Source: Dermatophagoides farinae
Lineage: Eukaryota; Arthropoda; Arachnida; Sarcoptiformes; Pyroglyphidae
Assembly: GCF_024713945.1 (NCBI RefSeq)
Contig: NC_134680.1
Coordinates: 3,248,001-3,312,000 of the forward strand
DNA length: 64,000 bases
Direction of reading: 5' to 3'
Part shown: positions 10,341-25,090 of the stretch, one piece after another
Layout: each line of letters begins with the position of its first letter
Numbering within the stretch: the stretch's first letter is position 1
Notes under the pieces: model-generated
What the model was told of the DNA's origin: nothing
Database searches by the model: none
What the model saw: the letters and a program-made list of their open reading frames with translations, nothing else
Translations under genes and position numbers: made by a program

Positions 10341-12960
10341 AACATCAAACACTCACACACACACACACTGTGATTATTGATTTACCAATGTTATGTTGTG
10401 ATGAACAAAGCAATTGTGATTAATTATCATCATCAATGAATAAAATCTTCACAAAATTGATTGTCGTTTCGAAAATTGATCAAAATTTTTCCCAATCGAT
10501 TGATCGATATTATTTTCCCACGATTAAGTGACTCAATAAATAATAAGAAAAAAAAACATTTGGACATTTGCAAAATTATCGAGAAATTGATTTTATTTTT
10601 ACTGAAATTATTCAAAATAAAATCGTCCAAACTCATGCAATTTACATGCAATACATTATCATTGGCGCCATTATAATGATATGATGTAATTTTTTTTCCT
10701 TTGTTTAATTCTCAACGATATCCATGATGTAATCATCATCATCATCATGAACACCATAGTCATTGATGATGATCATCATCATTTCCTTCAAAGGTCATCA
10801 GGAAAAGACCTGTTGTTTCTATTATTATTATTATCTTTTGTCATTAATTTCATGATGATCATCATCATCATCATCATGAACCCAACGACATTATGTCAAA
10901 TAAATTGTGTACGTGTTTGTGTGTTTTTTGTTTTGTTGTTGTTCTTAATCTCAATGGTGTTTTGATCTTGATTTAGAAAAATTCAATTCTTTTCATCACC
11001 AAAATCATCAACAGCGACCAACTAACCAACCACAATCTATTTATCTATTAATATATAATGCACGTATGAAGTACCGGAAATATGTCAGAAAAAAATTCAA
11101 CAAATTATTGATGATAATTGGTTTTTATTATTCTCACTGCATGAATGTTTTATTCCAAAACATGTGATAAGAACTCCCAATAAATAATCAAATTTCTCTC
11201 CTTCTCTTTCGCCATACAAATAATCATTTGATTAATCAATGATTATCAGTGTTTTATCTTAATTTCGCGTTATTATTTTTAATTTTGCCTGCGGCTTTCT
11301 TTCTTTCTTTTTTATTCAAAAAAAGAGATACGTAATTAGCCATACCCAATTATGTCAATGTTGTTCTTGTTAAACATTAAAATGTCCATTAATTTGGCTC
11401 AACTCCAAATCCAAAACAAACAAAAACTCTACTGCTGCTGCTGCTGCTGGTTGGCTGATTTGGTATTAATAATGTGAATATGGCGCCCAATCAGTCTTCA
11501 TTTCAATTCATTATTTCTGACACTATAATGAAACGAAGACTAGTTATATATGGGAAAATTATTAAATATTAGAGTGATGTTTTTCAATGTTTTTGTTCTC
11601 TTTGTTTTTTTTTTGGTTTTGGTTTTTGTTTTGATTTTAATTGGGCGTCAATGTCTAAATGAATGGCGGATATGAACTGAATGAACATGAAAATCATGAA
11701 GATAAAGCCATATAAAATAGAGATAACAAAAAAAAGAGGTAAATGGCCTAGTTACTAAGCACTAAAGTAATAGTAGATGTTTGAAGAGCAGCAGCAGCAG
11801 CAGCTGGCAGAACCAAATCTCATTCAGTCTTTATGATAGAATTTATTTTTATTTTTTTAAAATAACAATAACCATATCACATTGACGATGGTTGAAATAT
11901 ATTTGTACAATGAATAAAAAAAAACTAAAGAATATGATCCATCCATATGAGTATAATTGGAAGAGGATTAATAACAATTAATTAAAATTATGGCATGCCA
12001 TAATAATAATAATAATTTAAATTTGTTCATTTCGTGCCATTATTATACTTTGATCCAGAATATACATTATACAGATGGTCACATCACATACAATACACCC
12101 CCGCCATCATCCTCATCATCATTTACATTGTAAATTGGATTATGTATCCACTTTAGAATTTATATTGACTAATATATAATGAAAGAGGGGGTGTGGTGAT
12201 GGTGGTGGTGGTGATGGTGGTGTGCATCTCAATTCGATCGTTTAGATGCAACGACCAGAATTAATTAGCATTATTGTTATGACCAGAATTAATATATTTT
12301 TGTAACATTTTTTTTTTATTTCGGGAAAAAGAAACAAAAAAAAACAGTAATTTTATCTATCATTTTCTATGCAAAATGGAAAAAAAAGTGATCCAAAATG
12401 TGTATGGCCTTTCATTATTTATTTATTTATTCCAGTTACTAATTCTATTAATTGTCGTTTTTGAAGCTCAGCATTTTTTCATTCATTCTATTAGTGCTTT
12501 TTTTTTGGTTTAATTGCTTTAAAAAAAAATTTCAAGTGTTGCAAAGTTTGAAATGGTCTTCTCATCTTCTCATCAACGTGTTACAAATGAACGTAAACAA
12601 AATGTGAAAAAAAAGTTTATTTTAAAAACTCATTCTGATCCAGAACAAAAGAGAAAGAGAGATACTATTATAATAATAATTTAAAAATTTAGTCACCAAT
12701 TTAGTTAATTGGTTTTTATTTAGAAAAGGATTGGATTTCCTTCACCATATGATGATGACGGTGATATATATTCTCATTTCGAACGTTTCCGCATATCGAT
12801 TCTTGATAATCGATGTTTATAATCGATTGTTGTTATTCGAATGTTTCTTTTGAAGGTACAATTTTTATTTTTATTTTTTTTTTCAAGTCCATAAATATCT
12901 TGAAGATTTACATCTCTTGAAGAAAATTTTTTTTCGGTTTCTTTTTGTGTTGAAAAACAT

Positions 12961-15900
12961 TAACAACATGACTTAGTGTGAATTATGGCCATCATCATCA
13001 TCATAATGAAGTTTCGATCGTATATATGTGTTTTGTTTTAATGGTCTTGACCGAATCATCATCCAAAAAAACATTGAAAAACATTCCTTGGAAAAAAATA
13101 ACGAATAACGAAAACGATATTTGGTTGTTGTTGAAAATATATCGGATATTCGACAATATAATTTTTGTGTGTGTGTGTGTCTTCAATGTGGTCATGGTGT
13201 AGTAACCGTTGATAATCATGTTTGTGGCCAAAAAGAAAACACAAAGTAAGAAACAAAAAAAATGGCAAAACAAATATCTTTATGGTCCATGCAAAAAAAA
13301 GCAATGAATGTGTTTTTTTTTTTTGGTTTCCAAAGAATCCATCAAAATTCAATGATCACATTCTTTTTTCTTTTTTTCGTTTGTTTGTTAGTCCCCGAAC
13401 AAAAACAAAAACACATGGTCAATTGAAACAATGATGATGATGGTCAAAAATGAAGAAGAAAAAAAACTTAAAACAAAAAACCATCCCGACCAACAAACAT
13501 CAATGGATGGACAAAGAAGGATTTCAACGGAATTTCACCATTTGGGGTATAATAATAATAACTTGCATCTTGCATAAGACACACACACACACACACACCA
13601 TTCTGATCAAAAACAACAAAATGACGGCCAAGATCAAGGTAAATATCGTTGAATGTAAGCGTGTGTAAGAGTGAGTGTTGACCTTGACAATTGATCTAAT
13701 AAGAAATTTGAATGAATAAATGAACATCAAATGAAATTGATGTTCATTGTGTTAATTGACCTTTTTCTATGATTTTTTTTGCTCGTTATGGCCAATTGGA
13801 TTTCTTTCTTGGATTTCCATTGTTTGTGTCACTGTGTGTGTGTGTGTGTGTGGGGCCTAATCAAATCATTCACATTGTGAGCGTACATACACACGAAATA
13901 TAACTTGAAAAACAAAGGAAATAAAAAAAAAACATCACTAGCAAATGTAAATTAATAAATCGCCTTTGCCCCGAAGGTTAAATGTCAAGAGCAAGATAGA
14001 GTGGGAGAGGGAATGCTCCATGCTGTTGTTCTTTTTTTTTTTGTTCAACCATTTTTTTTGCTATGTTTGATTTTTTTTTCTTTTATTTAATAATTTTATT
14101 CATCAACTAGAATCAGAATTACGTAAAACACACATCAATTAAATTGTAACTCTTTCACAACCAATTCATATCAAATATTGTTGTTGTTGTTGTTTATTTA
14201 GTTAGTGTTAGTTAGTAGCAGAAACAACAACAAAGTAGTAAGGAAAATTTTATATTTGACAACAAAAAAAAAAAAAAAAAACAAAAGGAACTACGCTTTG
14301 ATAATGAACTTTATATATTTTTTTCTGGTTTTTCAGAGAAAAAAAAACAATCTGCTTGTTGAAAAAAAATCAAATTGGCCAAGGTAAATGAATGTGAAAT
14401 GAAATGATGATGAAGAAGAATAAAAAGAAAACAACATCTGTTTTTTGGATTTTTTTTTGTTTGTTTGTTTGTTCATGTTAAATTTCATCATTTCATCATG
14501 ATTATGATGATCAAAAGAACAGAAACGAATTTGTTGTTGTTGTTGTTGTTTTCTGATCATGGTTCATTGTAAACACCGTTTATGCAAAGAATAATTTTTT
14601 ATTTTTTATTTTTTTGGATAAAAAAATACTCGGGAATTTAAAAGTTTTCTGTCGTTTTTTTTTTGGTTCTGGATCATAAAAAATGAATAATCAAACATAT
14701 ACACAAACACAGACTGACAAGCAGAAACTATGTGAATAAATAAATAAATAAATAAATAAAAAATTCGTTGAATATCCCCACCATTCCTGAATGATGAAAT
14801 GAAGACACGTGGATAGCTTTGGAACTCTTTTATTATTATTATTATTATGTGAACGTCGTCATCATCGTCGTCGTCGTCATGATATTATGAATGGAAAGAA
14901 ATTGCAAGATATGCTTTATATGACATAATTTACGATTATAATAATAGTTATCATCATCATAAAATAATAATCGAACAACAACAGCAACTGAACTTTATTG
15001 AATTGAGAAGCCATTAAATTTCATTTCATTTTTTTTTTCATTTCTATATTTGTGTTTTGTTTTTTTTTTGATCAAGAATTTTTTTTTCTCTCTCTCTCTT
15101 TTAGAATATTCATATTTGTTGCTGCAACTGGAATAATTTCCAGGAACTTTGAAGTAAAATATTTAAAAAAAATACAATTGAAAACAATGAAAATTTTCGA
15201 AGCAAACTATCATCATCATCATCATTGGTAATATAATAACAAGCCATTATCATCATCATCAACGTTTATCGATAATTTAAAATATTCCTTTTCGAATTTC
15301 TTGCCACCGTGTTTGTTCGTTTGTTCACCAAAACCAATGAAAAACGCACAATTATTATTATTATTTGAACCATAAACACATCAATATGGTTGGTTGCTTT
15401 TTTTTAATTTAAATTTTATTTAAATTATAAACACAGTATGGGCTATAAATTATAATTTTTCATCATTTTCTCTTCTCTCAATGAGATTCTATGACGCTGA
15501 TGATGATGAAAAAGAATTTTTATGATGATGATGATGATGATGGTTAACTACTACTACTACTACCACCACCACCACCAACACTCTAAATTATATTTTAGGA
15601 ATTCCTTTTTTTCTGGGTATATCTGGGGGTATTGAGAGATTCATGTTTCCCTTTTTTTTCTGTGAAAAAAAAAACAAACACATTGTTATCATCATTCAAG
15701 TTGTGGCCATTAAAAATTGAATCATTTTCATGGCTTCTTCATTATCATCATGGTATATTTGATTGTTACTTTAACTTTTTTTTTTTGATGATAATCATTT
15801 TAAATGAGGTCACGTATAGGGTTAAACTATCTCTATTTTTCTATCTTTCTTTATTTCGCACACACACACACACACACATAGATAGACACTAACATAGTGT

Positions 15901-17517
15901 TAACTGCTTCACTGACTGACAGCATTCTTTTTTAATTTAAAAATGAATGAGGAGAAAAAGACTAATTTTTTTGTGTGTGTGTGTGAAAGGCCAATGAACC
16001 AAACTGAAATTTCGTTCGTTTGTGGTCATAAAAATAGCCCATACAAACGGTCGGTTCAAAATAATCACACACACACACACACATGCACACACTAAAGATT
16101 CTCAAAATTGTATGTATGTGACAAGTGTGTGTGTATATCTGGTAAGTGTATATTATCGATGATCTTGGCTTAGTTTTTTTGTGGTAGACAAATTTTATGT
16201 AATAATAAAAGGAAGGAAGTGAAAGGGAGAAATTAATTTTAATGGTAGTGGTGATGGTTAGACTTTAAAAAAAAAATTTGAAAAATAAAAATAAAAATAA
16301 AAATGATGATTTACATGGATTAACGAAAATCATCTTGGCATACAAACAAACCAAATACAATACGATCTTATCCATTATTATAATGGTTATATGGAGATTT
16401 GGCAAATCATTTCATCATACAAATCGATCATTATCATTGAAATCATAAAAATGCCACAAAATTATATAATGACCATAAGGAAGTAGTAAGTAATAATAAA
16501 AAAAAAAATAAAATAAAATTGCGAAATTTTAATCATTGAAAATGTCTTTTTAAAAAAATCAGATTTACATATCATCATTCAATATAATTTTGAATATTCA
16601 TCCCGTTGCAAGGAATAACAATCAATCGATAACGATGGCAATGAAAATGGAAAAAAAACGATACGGCTCATCGAACATTATTGAGCACTTGTCCTTGTCG
16701 ATGTTCAACGATCATCGTCGAACATTATGATCTCACAAGTATGTATTGTCGTTTGAACATTCCATATAGGTTGTTTCGGTTGTTGTTTATGGATCTACAG
16801 ATGATCACAAACAAACAGACACACACACAACAAACAATCGAACGATCAACCCATAATAACATTGTGTATAAAATTTATTTGTCGAAAACATATGTAAAAA
16901 GTTGTTGTTGTTGTTGTTGTTGTGATCCAAATTTATTTATTTTCTTTTTTTTTACTTTTATAAACCAAATTGTATATTGTACCATTGAATAACTGTATAA
17001 TAATAATCATAAATTTTCAGCTCATAAGAACTTTGAAGCAATGGATAACTTTTTAGCTTTTTTTTCTGATTGTGATTTCCAATTTGAGTTTTTTCTCTCT
17101 CTCTCTCTCTCTCAATTTCTGTATGTATAGAATTTCCTTTCCTCGTCATCTTGTGTGTGTTTGTGATGTGATGATGATCATCATCATCACGGTCCATGAT
17201 TCTTTTTTTTTGTTTAGAAAATAAGAAATTTACGACCAAAATGTCCATTCTCGTGGATGTTGTCGATGAGAATGATGTTGATGATGATGATGATGTTTTT
17301 CCACATCTTGATATTTGATAAGTTCACATAGACACACACACACACATACACAAATTCATTCGAATCAAACACTGTATGTGAACTTTGACAATGTAAAAAG
17401 TTGTTGGCCAGAAATGAAAAATGTTAAATGAATAAGGCCTCTACCACATTTATCCAATATAATAAATAAATATCCATAATAATAATTATCATTGGATGTG
17501 ACATACAAAAAAAAAAT

Positions 17518-17560
<43 letters not shown>

Positions 17561-17700
17561 ATACGATTGTGACATTCATACAAATGATTTGTTAGTTTCA
17601 AATTTTGATATAATAAAAGAATATTATAACAAACATATATTGATTGACCTAACTGAGCAACCATTACCATTGACTACTGAATATTAGAATCATAAAATCT
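12961..17700. other. Gene-free region, part 2, rich in simple repeats
   Basis: Simple-repeat-rich AT DNA. The main arrays are AC 13579-13598, TG 13832-13852, AAAT 14735-14763, AC 15859-15878 and 16066-16082, CT 17094-17113 and CA 17521-17559, with many CAT, GTT and poly-A/T runs. Open frames in this stretch are repeat translations (poly-His, Thr-His, Cys-Val) and mostly lack ATG starts. I see no gene, RNA gene or mobile element. Confidence 0.6.
17521..17559. repeat. CA dinucleotide array
   Basis: An uninterrupted CA run of about 39 bp, the longest pure CA array I see in the window. It is flanked by AT-rich unique sequence. Confidence 0.95.
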
Positions 17701-19221
17701 TCAAAATAATTTTTTTTCTGTTATTTCTGATTCTCTGGTTCCTGTTCGATTCGGTTATATGATTATTATATCTTTGAATTATGATGACGTTTAGTTTTTT
17801 TTCTGTTTTTTTTTTGGTTTGGTTTGTTTCAAGAATCCATTGTGTTTAATGATGGTAGAGAATAATAATAATAATAAAAAAAATTTCTTATTTTCTCGAT
17901 TCATTTCTTTCAGGCTAGTTTTTGTTGGTGGTATATATTCTGTATAGATAATGTTGTGTAAACCCCGAAATAGAAAAAAAGAAACAAACCCGTGAATGGG
18001 TGTTTGTCGCTGATGTTTGTCTGAATCAGCAAATGGTGAACAAAAAATCGATTCTGAAATTCGTTGCTCTCCAATTCCTGGAATTATTTACTTTTTTTTA
18101 TTTCGGAATATTATCGAAAATCGAATCGAATTGAATGCACACACACACACGTTGTTTATGGATGGACAAATCGCGTTAGAACAAGACCGCAGAACATCAT
18201 CATCATCATCATCGTAGATAAAAATATCCCGGGATCCGTATCATTTTCAAATTCAAAATAACACTTTGTGTGAATTCACATTGAATTCGTCAAAAAAAAA
18301 CTTTAGTCTTTGGTTTCTGACTGAATGCCTCATTCACTGCCATTCCCGACCCACGGACACACAACAAAGACGACGAAACCTTATGAGAGACAATACCAAA
18401 CATACCATAATCAGTATGTTGATTGATGTGTTCCAGGAAAAAAACCCGAACCCAAACCTAAATACCCTGAACTATGAACGAAACGCTGTATGTGTGTGTA
18501 AGTGAAACAAATACAATCTCAAGCTCATCAAACACACACACACACACACACACAGAGAGAGAGAGTGAGAAAGAGACAATGTGGAAAAAAACATGATTTT
18601 TAAATTTTTGTTTTTTATTCGCAAACATCCCTCATTCCCTAAGCTGATTCTTGTTCTGTTTAATTTTATCCGATTCTTGGTATTTTTGGCTCCTGAGATG
18701 TTGGAAAATTCTTGTGGAACAAAAAAAAAATTCCTAGTAATTGGCTCAAAATACTCTAATGAATTGAACCCGTTTATTTCTCTCTATTTCTTTTTTCCTT
18801 CTCATAGAATAAAAGATTTGAATATATTAGATTTATTTTAAAAAAAACTTTTTTTTTATTTAGCGAAGAAAAAAACTAAAATTTTGATTTTGGAAATCTA
18901 ATTTCTTCAATTCCATTCTCATCACCACCAAACCCTGAAGCAATTTTTCAGCATCGAAAAAATTTTGAATTCACCCAGAAAAAAAGATTTTTTCCGCTCA
19001 AATATAACCGAAAATCATTTTGAAGATAAATGGATTGATGATGACAACGGGACATGTTGTTGATGATCATCGTCATCATCATCATCATCATCATCAACAT
19101 CATCATTGGGATTGAAAGCCAAAAAAAAACAATGTTATCGATAGAATGAATAAGGGAGAAGAAAAATTCCTGGAAACTATTATCATTTGGATTAGATTTT
19201 TTTCTGCAGCACTAACTGTAA

Positions 19222-19252
19222 CCATCATCATCATCATCATCATCATCATCAT
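19222..19252. repeat. CAT trinucleotide array
   Basis: About ten CAT units. CAT/ATG trinucleotide arrays recur throughout the non-coding DNA of this window, for example at 21394-21421 and 42459-42484. Confidence 0.9.
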
Positions 19253-22180
19253 TCGTCTTGCTTTTTGGTTGACATATGACAACGAAAAAGAGAAAGAGAG
19301 AAAGAATAAAATATATGAGGACAACGAACGGATGGTTAGCCATTGATCTGGTACTTTTATATTTGATTAGTGTTTGTTTAATAATAATACCAAAATACAG
19401 TATCCATCCACATATCACAGCATCGATTCGAAAATGTTTGCTTCCTCAATTGTTTTTGTGTATAGATAGTCCATATGAAATGAATGAGGGATGTGGGGAA
19501 ACAAAACAAAACAAAAATATTACAAAGCGATTAAGCAAGCAAGTATAAGCTAAACATGAATTGAATATCGGTGTTTCTATTATTAGCCCAGAAAAAAAAC
19601 TCGATTCCCAATCATCATCGATAATGATGATGTTAATCCTGAGCATCATTTTTCGCCCAAAAAAAGAAAATTTACATTTCACATCCCCAGAAAATCAGAT
19701 TCACTGCAATAATAATGGCCAGTTATTATCGGAAATTTTAAATTTTACTACCGCAAAATTTAAAATTTTTTCTTCTTGATAATTTGATATTATAGTGACA
19801 TCAAGGACATCAAGAAAAACAAAAAATAATGGCCAAAGTCAGCAGCTTGTACATTTTCATATTTAATCTAGTTTGATTTGATTTGTATTGGGATAGAAAT
19901 GGATATTTATGGAAAAGTTTGTCAAGTTGTTTCATTTAAAAACCAGAAACAATTTGAATATGTTTCGTTGGACTTTGGAAAAAAAACCCGTAAACGTCAA
20001 AAACGTTTTTGGTCGTCAATAAATTTATGGTGTTTTTTTGTTTGTTTTCGGTTACGGGTGACAGGAAAAGAAAAAGAAGCAGAATTTTCATTTTTTACGA
20101 TCATTGGCCAGTAACATTGAATTATTAGTCGATCCAACCAACCAGCTTAAATTGAATCAAACCAAATTCATAGATATGATATGGATCCCGAATTACGAGA
20201 TTTCAATCCAAAAATGTACATAAAATTGTATAATTACACATTTTGGTTACTACGCAAATATGTTGATTTAACCCTTTTTTTCCCATTCTTTGTCATGTGG
20301 AAAAAAGTAACAAAAACAACAGAACGGAAATTGTAGGAAAAAAAACATAAAAATGTTTGCCATTTAAATATAAAAAAAAACTTTTTTATTTTGTCACAAT
20401 AACCATATACCAATGAGTCATTCAAATTTGAATTTTTTTATTCGCTGCAAGCTGAATTGGATGACAACTTTTTTTTTTTTCATTTCTTTCATTACATTGT
20501 CACAGGTATACCATTTGAATTTCAGTTTTTTTTATTGTGTATATATTAACCCTTTTTCTTCGGAACACACCAACATTTAATCTATTGAAAAAAAAATGAC
20601 GGACGAAGTGAAATAGAGAAAAAAACAAATTAAAACACACACACACATCCACATTGGACAGATGGTTTATATCCAGATCCATTCATTCATCCATCCATCC
20701 ATCCAAAACTAGCCTTTTAACTACCAAAAACTGTCAGATTTTTTTCTGTATTGAATTCATTTCATTTCATTCATTCATTCATTCATTGCATCCATTTCAT
20801 TCAAATAATTTTAATGTCAAATAAAACGACGATAAGATGACAGGTGGACACACACATTAACATTAGTGACACTAACACTAACACTACTACCTATCCTGAA
20901 AAATAGATCCCATTTCATTGAAAAAAAAAATTTTAATGTCATAAAATTCTAAAATAAAATATTTAAATAATAAATAAACAGCCGTAAGATTGATACATTT
21001 CCATGTAATTTTGAAACAAATGATGTAACAAACGAAAAAAAAACATTCCAATTACTTTTTTCCACATTTTTATACCTGGATCGTATTCAAACACCTTGAA
21101 TTCGGAAAATTTTTTTCTTTTTTTTGCGAAAGATAACCACAGCAGCAGCCACAAAGTTTTTTTTTATTGTTGAAAACCATCTGTTCATGAAACAACTTTA
21201 TTTTTCTTCTTCACTCCATTCAGGTCGGTTGATTAGCTCTTTAAATAGGAAAAAAATGAAATTTTTCTATCCACTCAATCAATTTCCGTAAACATTGAAG
21301 CAACCATAAGAAGAAAATAAAACAGATGATTGGGATGATGTGATGAATGTACCACCACAACAATCAACACACGATGCATCACAATCGATTGCAAATCATC
21401 ATCATCATCATCATCATCATCAAATTATCTCCATCATCATCATTATTACAGGATTTTTCAAATGGACAATTTAAATGATGATGATGACAGTGGTCACATG
21501 TCACATGCTGTGTCTGTCCATGTGTGTGTGTGTGTGTGCCTGTGTGTTTTGATCCAGATTTTTCTTTCATTTCTCACTCATGGGCCATTGTCCTTTAATT
21601 TTTTCTGATTCTGATATTTTCTCAATTCAATTCAGTTCAGTTCAATTCAGATCGCTAGTATTATTATCATTATTATTATTTTTTTTTTTTTTTTTTGGTT
21701 GTTGATCGTTGAAACAATTTCCTTGTTACTTGGAAATTCAAATGGATTTTTATTTTTTGTTTCGGCTACGCGCCGGATCCTTTGTGCTGGGTTTTTTTTT
21801 GTTGTTGTTGTTGTTATTATTATGTTTGATCGTGATGATGATGATGAAAAATGAATGATCTCTAGTTTTTGATGATGATGATGATGGTCACAGGATCGAG
21901 AGTGAAAGAAAGAGAAAATTCCTGGAATTTTCAAATGATTCGTAAATTTCCAACTTGTACACACACACACACATACAAGCACAACATACTACTTATCATT
22001 AATCTTACTTTTATACTTACCAAATATCGATGACGATGACGATGAGAAGCGAAAAAAATGACGTTTTTTTCTTTTCTTTTTGATTCAATGGATTTTCATC
22101 ACCGCCCCACCCAGGAAACCAGAACAACAACAACAACAACAAAAAAAAAGAAAAGAAAATATGTTCACTTGTTCCAGGGG

Positions 22181-22214
22181 GGTGGATGAGTGAGTGAGTG
22201 GGTGGGTGGGTGAT
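22181..22214. repeat. GTGA / GTGG tetranucleotide block
   Basis: GAGTGAGTGAGTG passes into GGGTGGGTGGGTG without a break, so two related tetranucleotide arrays lie side by side. G-runs of three at four-base spacing occur on this strand. Confidence 0.85.
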
Positions 22215-24045
22215 GGAAGAAAGAAAAATACTTATTTTCAGGACCATTATCATTGTGATGATCAGGATGTGTTTGGTGTGTGGGAGAAAATTCTCGAGAA
22301 ATTTCTTTTTTTTAGTTGTATTTGTCACACACACACACACAATCATTGATCGAAATGAATTAGCATAGCGGGTTCAACTTGTTATCGTTTAATATCATCA
22401 CCAAAAAAAAAACACACAAGCAATTCGTTCTTTTACTGTGTTGGTCGGTCTATATCTTTTTGTACATACAATTCAGGAATATTTTTTTTCCAAACATCTC
22501 ACTAATTTGATTTGATTCACACACACACACACACAATATATCTCATCATCATTCTTTTGTTTGACGTTTTGTTAAACATTTTTGTTCGTCATTTATGAAT
22601 ATAGAATACAAAAACACAGAATCGGAATATTTTTCTAGGAAATTCATCATCATCATTATAACAAAGGCTTTATATAATATATGTTCATCATTTTTATTTT
22701 TGATAACAGAAACAAAATTCCATGTTAACCCCATACAGAACAAGAGAAAATGTTAATGGATTCCAAGGAAATTTTCATTTGTAATTCATTGTGAGTGTGT
22801 GTGTGTGTTTGCATATACGATTCATTTCATTTCGTATCGAATCAAATGAATGAAATGTGTGCATCATTCACCATCATCGAAATTGAATCGAATGAATTCA
22901 AATTGAATTGATTATTTGACAGAAATCTATCCATTTGATGATGATATTTTTGGCAATTTTCATTAGAATTTTTTTTTCACATAACCATTAATTCAAGAAT
23001 TCATATAGCGAGAGAGAAAGAAATGTACACAAAAATGTTAGTTTTTTTTTAATTTAGAAAAAAAAACAATTTTTTTTATTCATCAAAATTACATTGAAAA
23101 TAGTATTTAAAAATTTTCAAGGATAACCAAATAGCAAAAAGAAAAGGAAAAAAAAGACCTTGAACCAGAAAAATCCATTCAAGATTATGGGTAGTATGAA
23201 ATGAAAAATGGAATCGTCTGGTTTAGGGAGAAAAAAAATGCAACAACAAATGCTTTTGTCTGGGTTACTAGGATAGCTGTAGATAGTAGGCATTTTGTGT
23301 TTTTTTTTTTTTTTTTGGTTTGTAAAACTGCTTTTATTTCGGTTATTATGATTCTTTTGGGAAAATGATTGGCGCCCAAAATGAAACCAGATTCTTGCCA
23401 ACCAAATAAATACACAGGCGCAATGAAACTGTCAGTATATAGCCATTACTGAATGGACGATAGTAGATTTGATGGTGGATCGATGTTAAATGACTGCCTT
23501 ATTTTTTGCTCCCCAGAAGATGCCTGATTTTGTTTTATTTTTTTCAGGCACCTGGTGGAGTACAAAAGCAGGACAGCTTTGATCAATTGAATATTCGCAT
23601 TCGAATGAATTTTTCTAGATTATAAAGACAAGAAAAAACAAAACAAAAATGTTAATCAAACGTTAAAATGAAACGAATAGATACTTACAAACTTACCTAC
23701 GATAATCATTGATCGAATCATGATCTCTCTCTATCTATGTGTGTTGTTGGCTAATAGGATCATCTTTCTAAAAAAAAATCAAAGTCCAAATGAGTTGTAT
23801 CAAACAAAATTTGTTTCATTTGATTGATACAAATGATGATGATGATGATGAGAAGGAAAGCTTTTCAGCTTCAAAAGTTTTCACTTTTGAATGACAATCA
23901 AAAACGATGAAATCGGTCGAATTTATATGCCACTGGCGAACATCATCACCATCATCATCATCGCAATTCGATTCGAATGTTTGTATAGCGCAAATATTGT
24001 AAAAAATGGCTAGTTCATCCATTCATTCAATGATAGATAACGTTT

Positions 24046-25090
24046 AAATATATATAAAAAAGGCGTGCCCTTCTCACCAATTGGTTTATTCTATCCACCA
24101 ATAAAGAATGAACATTAAGAATGAATTCTTCAAATAAGGATAAAATGGAATAAATAGGCGGAGTAAAATAATTAAATGAATAGAAGATAGCAATATGATT
24201 ATGTTTTATATAGAATGGATGAGAGAGAGAGAGAGAGAGATTATAAACTATGTGCTCCTAGAATTACTAAAAAAAAATAATAATACCACTACCCCTATTC
24301 TTCCTTACAACAAATAACAACAAAATTGTAAAATTTATTTTTTTTAAATTCAATTTTTTTTTAAATTTAATGATGATGATGATGATTATGATGACCAATA
24401 TGATCATGGCCAGAAATTTCCGTATCATATCCGACGCTGATGAAGATGATGATAATCAAAGAGGAAAATCAAATAAAGGTAACTCATTTACAATGTCCTT
24501 GACCATTACAAATGATATGTGATTAGGAAGTAAGTTATTATTATTGTACACAGTATTTCCTACCATGACCTTCGACCCATCTGCATACGATGATGATGAT
24601 GACGATAATGGCCTTGGATCGATGGAAATTTGTTTCGTAATGAATGTGTCATGTTTGTATTTGTTTTGTGACCTTCACTATTACCGTATTTATATTTTCA
24701 ATTCAATCATGAACGGTGCCTCTTTCAGTTTTGGTTTCGGTTTTGGTTTTTAGTTTGGTATCTCGGTCGATTTGAATAGGGCTAGGTCTAATTTGAGTTA
24801 TAATAATAACAATAATAACAAATGATACCTGACACGAACATGCAAATTTCTTTTTTTTCCATTTTATATGTGTGTTTGTGTGTTTCGTGGCCCAAAAAAA
24901 ATGAAAAATATTTTCATTTCAGTGTCAAAAAATTTACCAATGATAATAAATCTTGGCTGGCCAACGACCAGTATACCAGAAATCATAATCAGTGCAATGA
25001 TTTCAAGAAGAAGAATTTGTTCTACAACATCATTCATATTGGCCAAAATCCCAACAATTTGGGTACCACATACGCAAAAAAAAAAACAAA
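24046..25090 (+). other. Possible unrecognised transcription unit
   Basis: TATATATAAAAAAGGCGTG (24046-24065) looks like a core promoter. About 300 bp downstream, 24369-24478 is an ATG-led open segment containing MARNFRIISDADEDDDNQRG and ending at a GTAACT donor. A 75 bp gap ends in CAG at 24553 with matching phase, followed by an open segment to 24754 with FPTMTFDPSAYDD. A third segment follows a TTTCATTTCAG acceptor at about 24923 and reads WLANDQYTRNHNQCNDFKKK. Composition is more coding-like than the surrounding repeats. Against this, the minus strand is also open over 24864-25106 with a membrane-helix-like frame, and nothing matches a family I know. Confidence 0.25.

Larger units (their letters stand above)
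9343..12960. other. Gene-free region, part 1
   Basis: No coding exon here can be supported by family recognition. The region holds the presumed promoter of the MFSD6-like gene (9343-9850, with a CRE), GATA repeats near 9977-9995, and an isolated TATA-type promoter candidate at 10156. It also has many CAT/ATG and CA stretches, two short GCT/GCA runs (11432-11449 and 11789-11802) and a GGT/GTG-rich stretch near 12195-12225. Translated frames are low-complexity and most lack an ATG. Confidence 0.6.
17701..23500. other. Gene-free region, part 3
   Basis: Repeat-rich DNA with CA plus GA at 18531-18565, CAT arrays at 19222-19252 and 21394-21421, ATTC repeats at 20756-20788 and a GTGA/GTGG tetranucleotide block at 22181-22214. 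The part around 18290-18480 is less AT-rich and lacks simple repeats, but its 79-codon frame has no ATG. I cannot support any gene here. Confidence 0.6.

Noticed and set aside
17365-17670. 101-codon minus frame with a Cys-Val run
   Set aside because: Its core is the translation of the CA array at 17521-17559.
18266-18505. 79-codon frame of balanced composition
   Set aside because: It starts at TTG and not ATG, has no splice support and matches no family.
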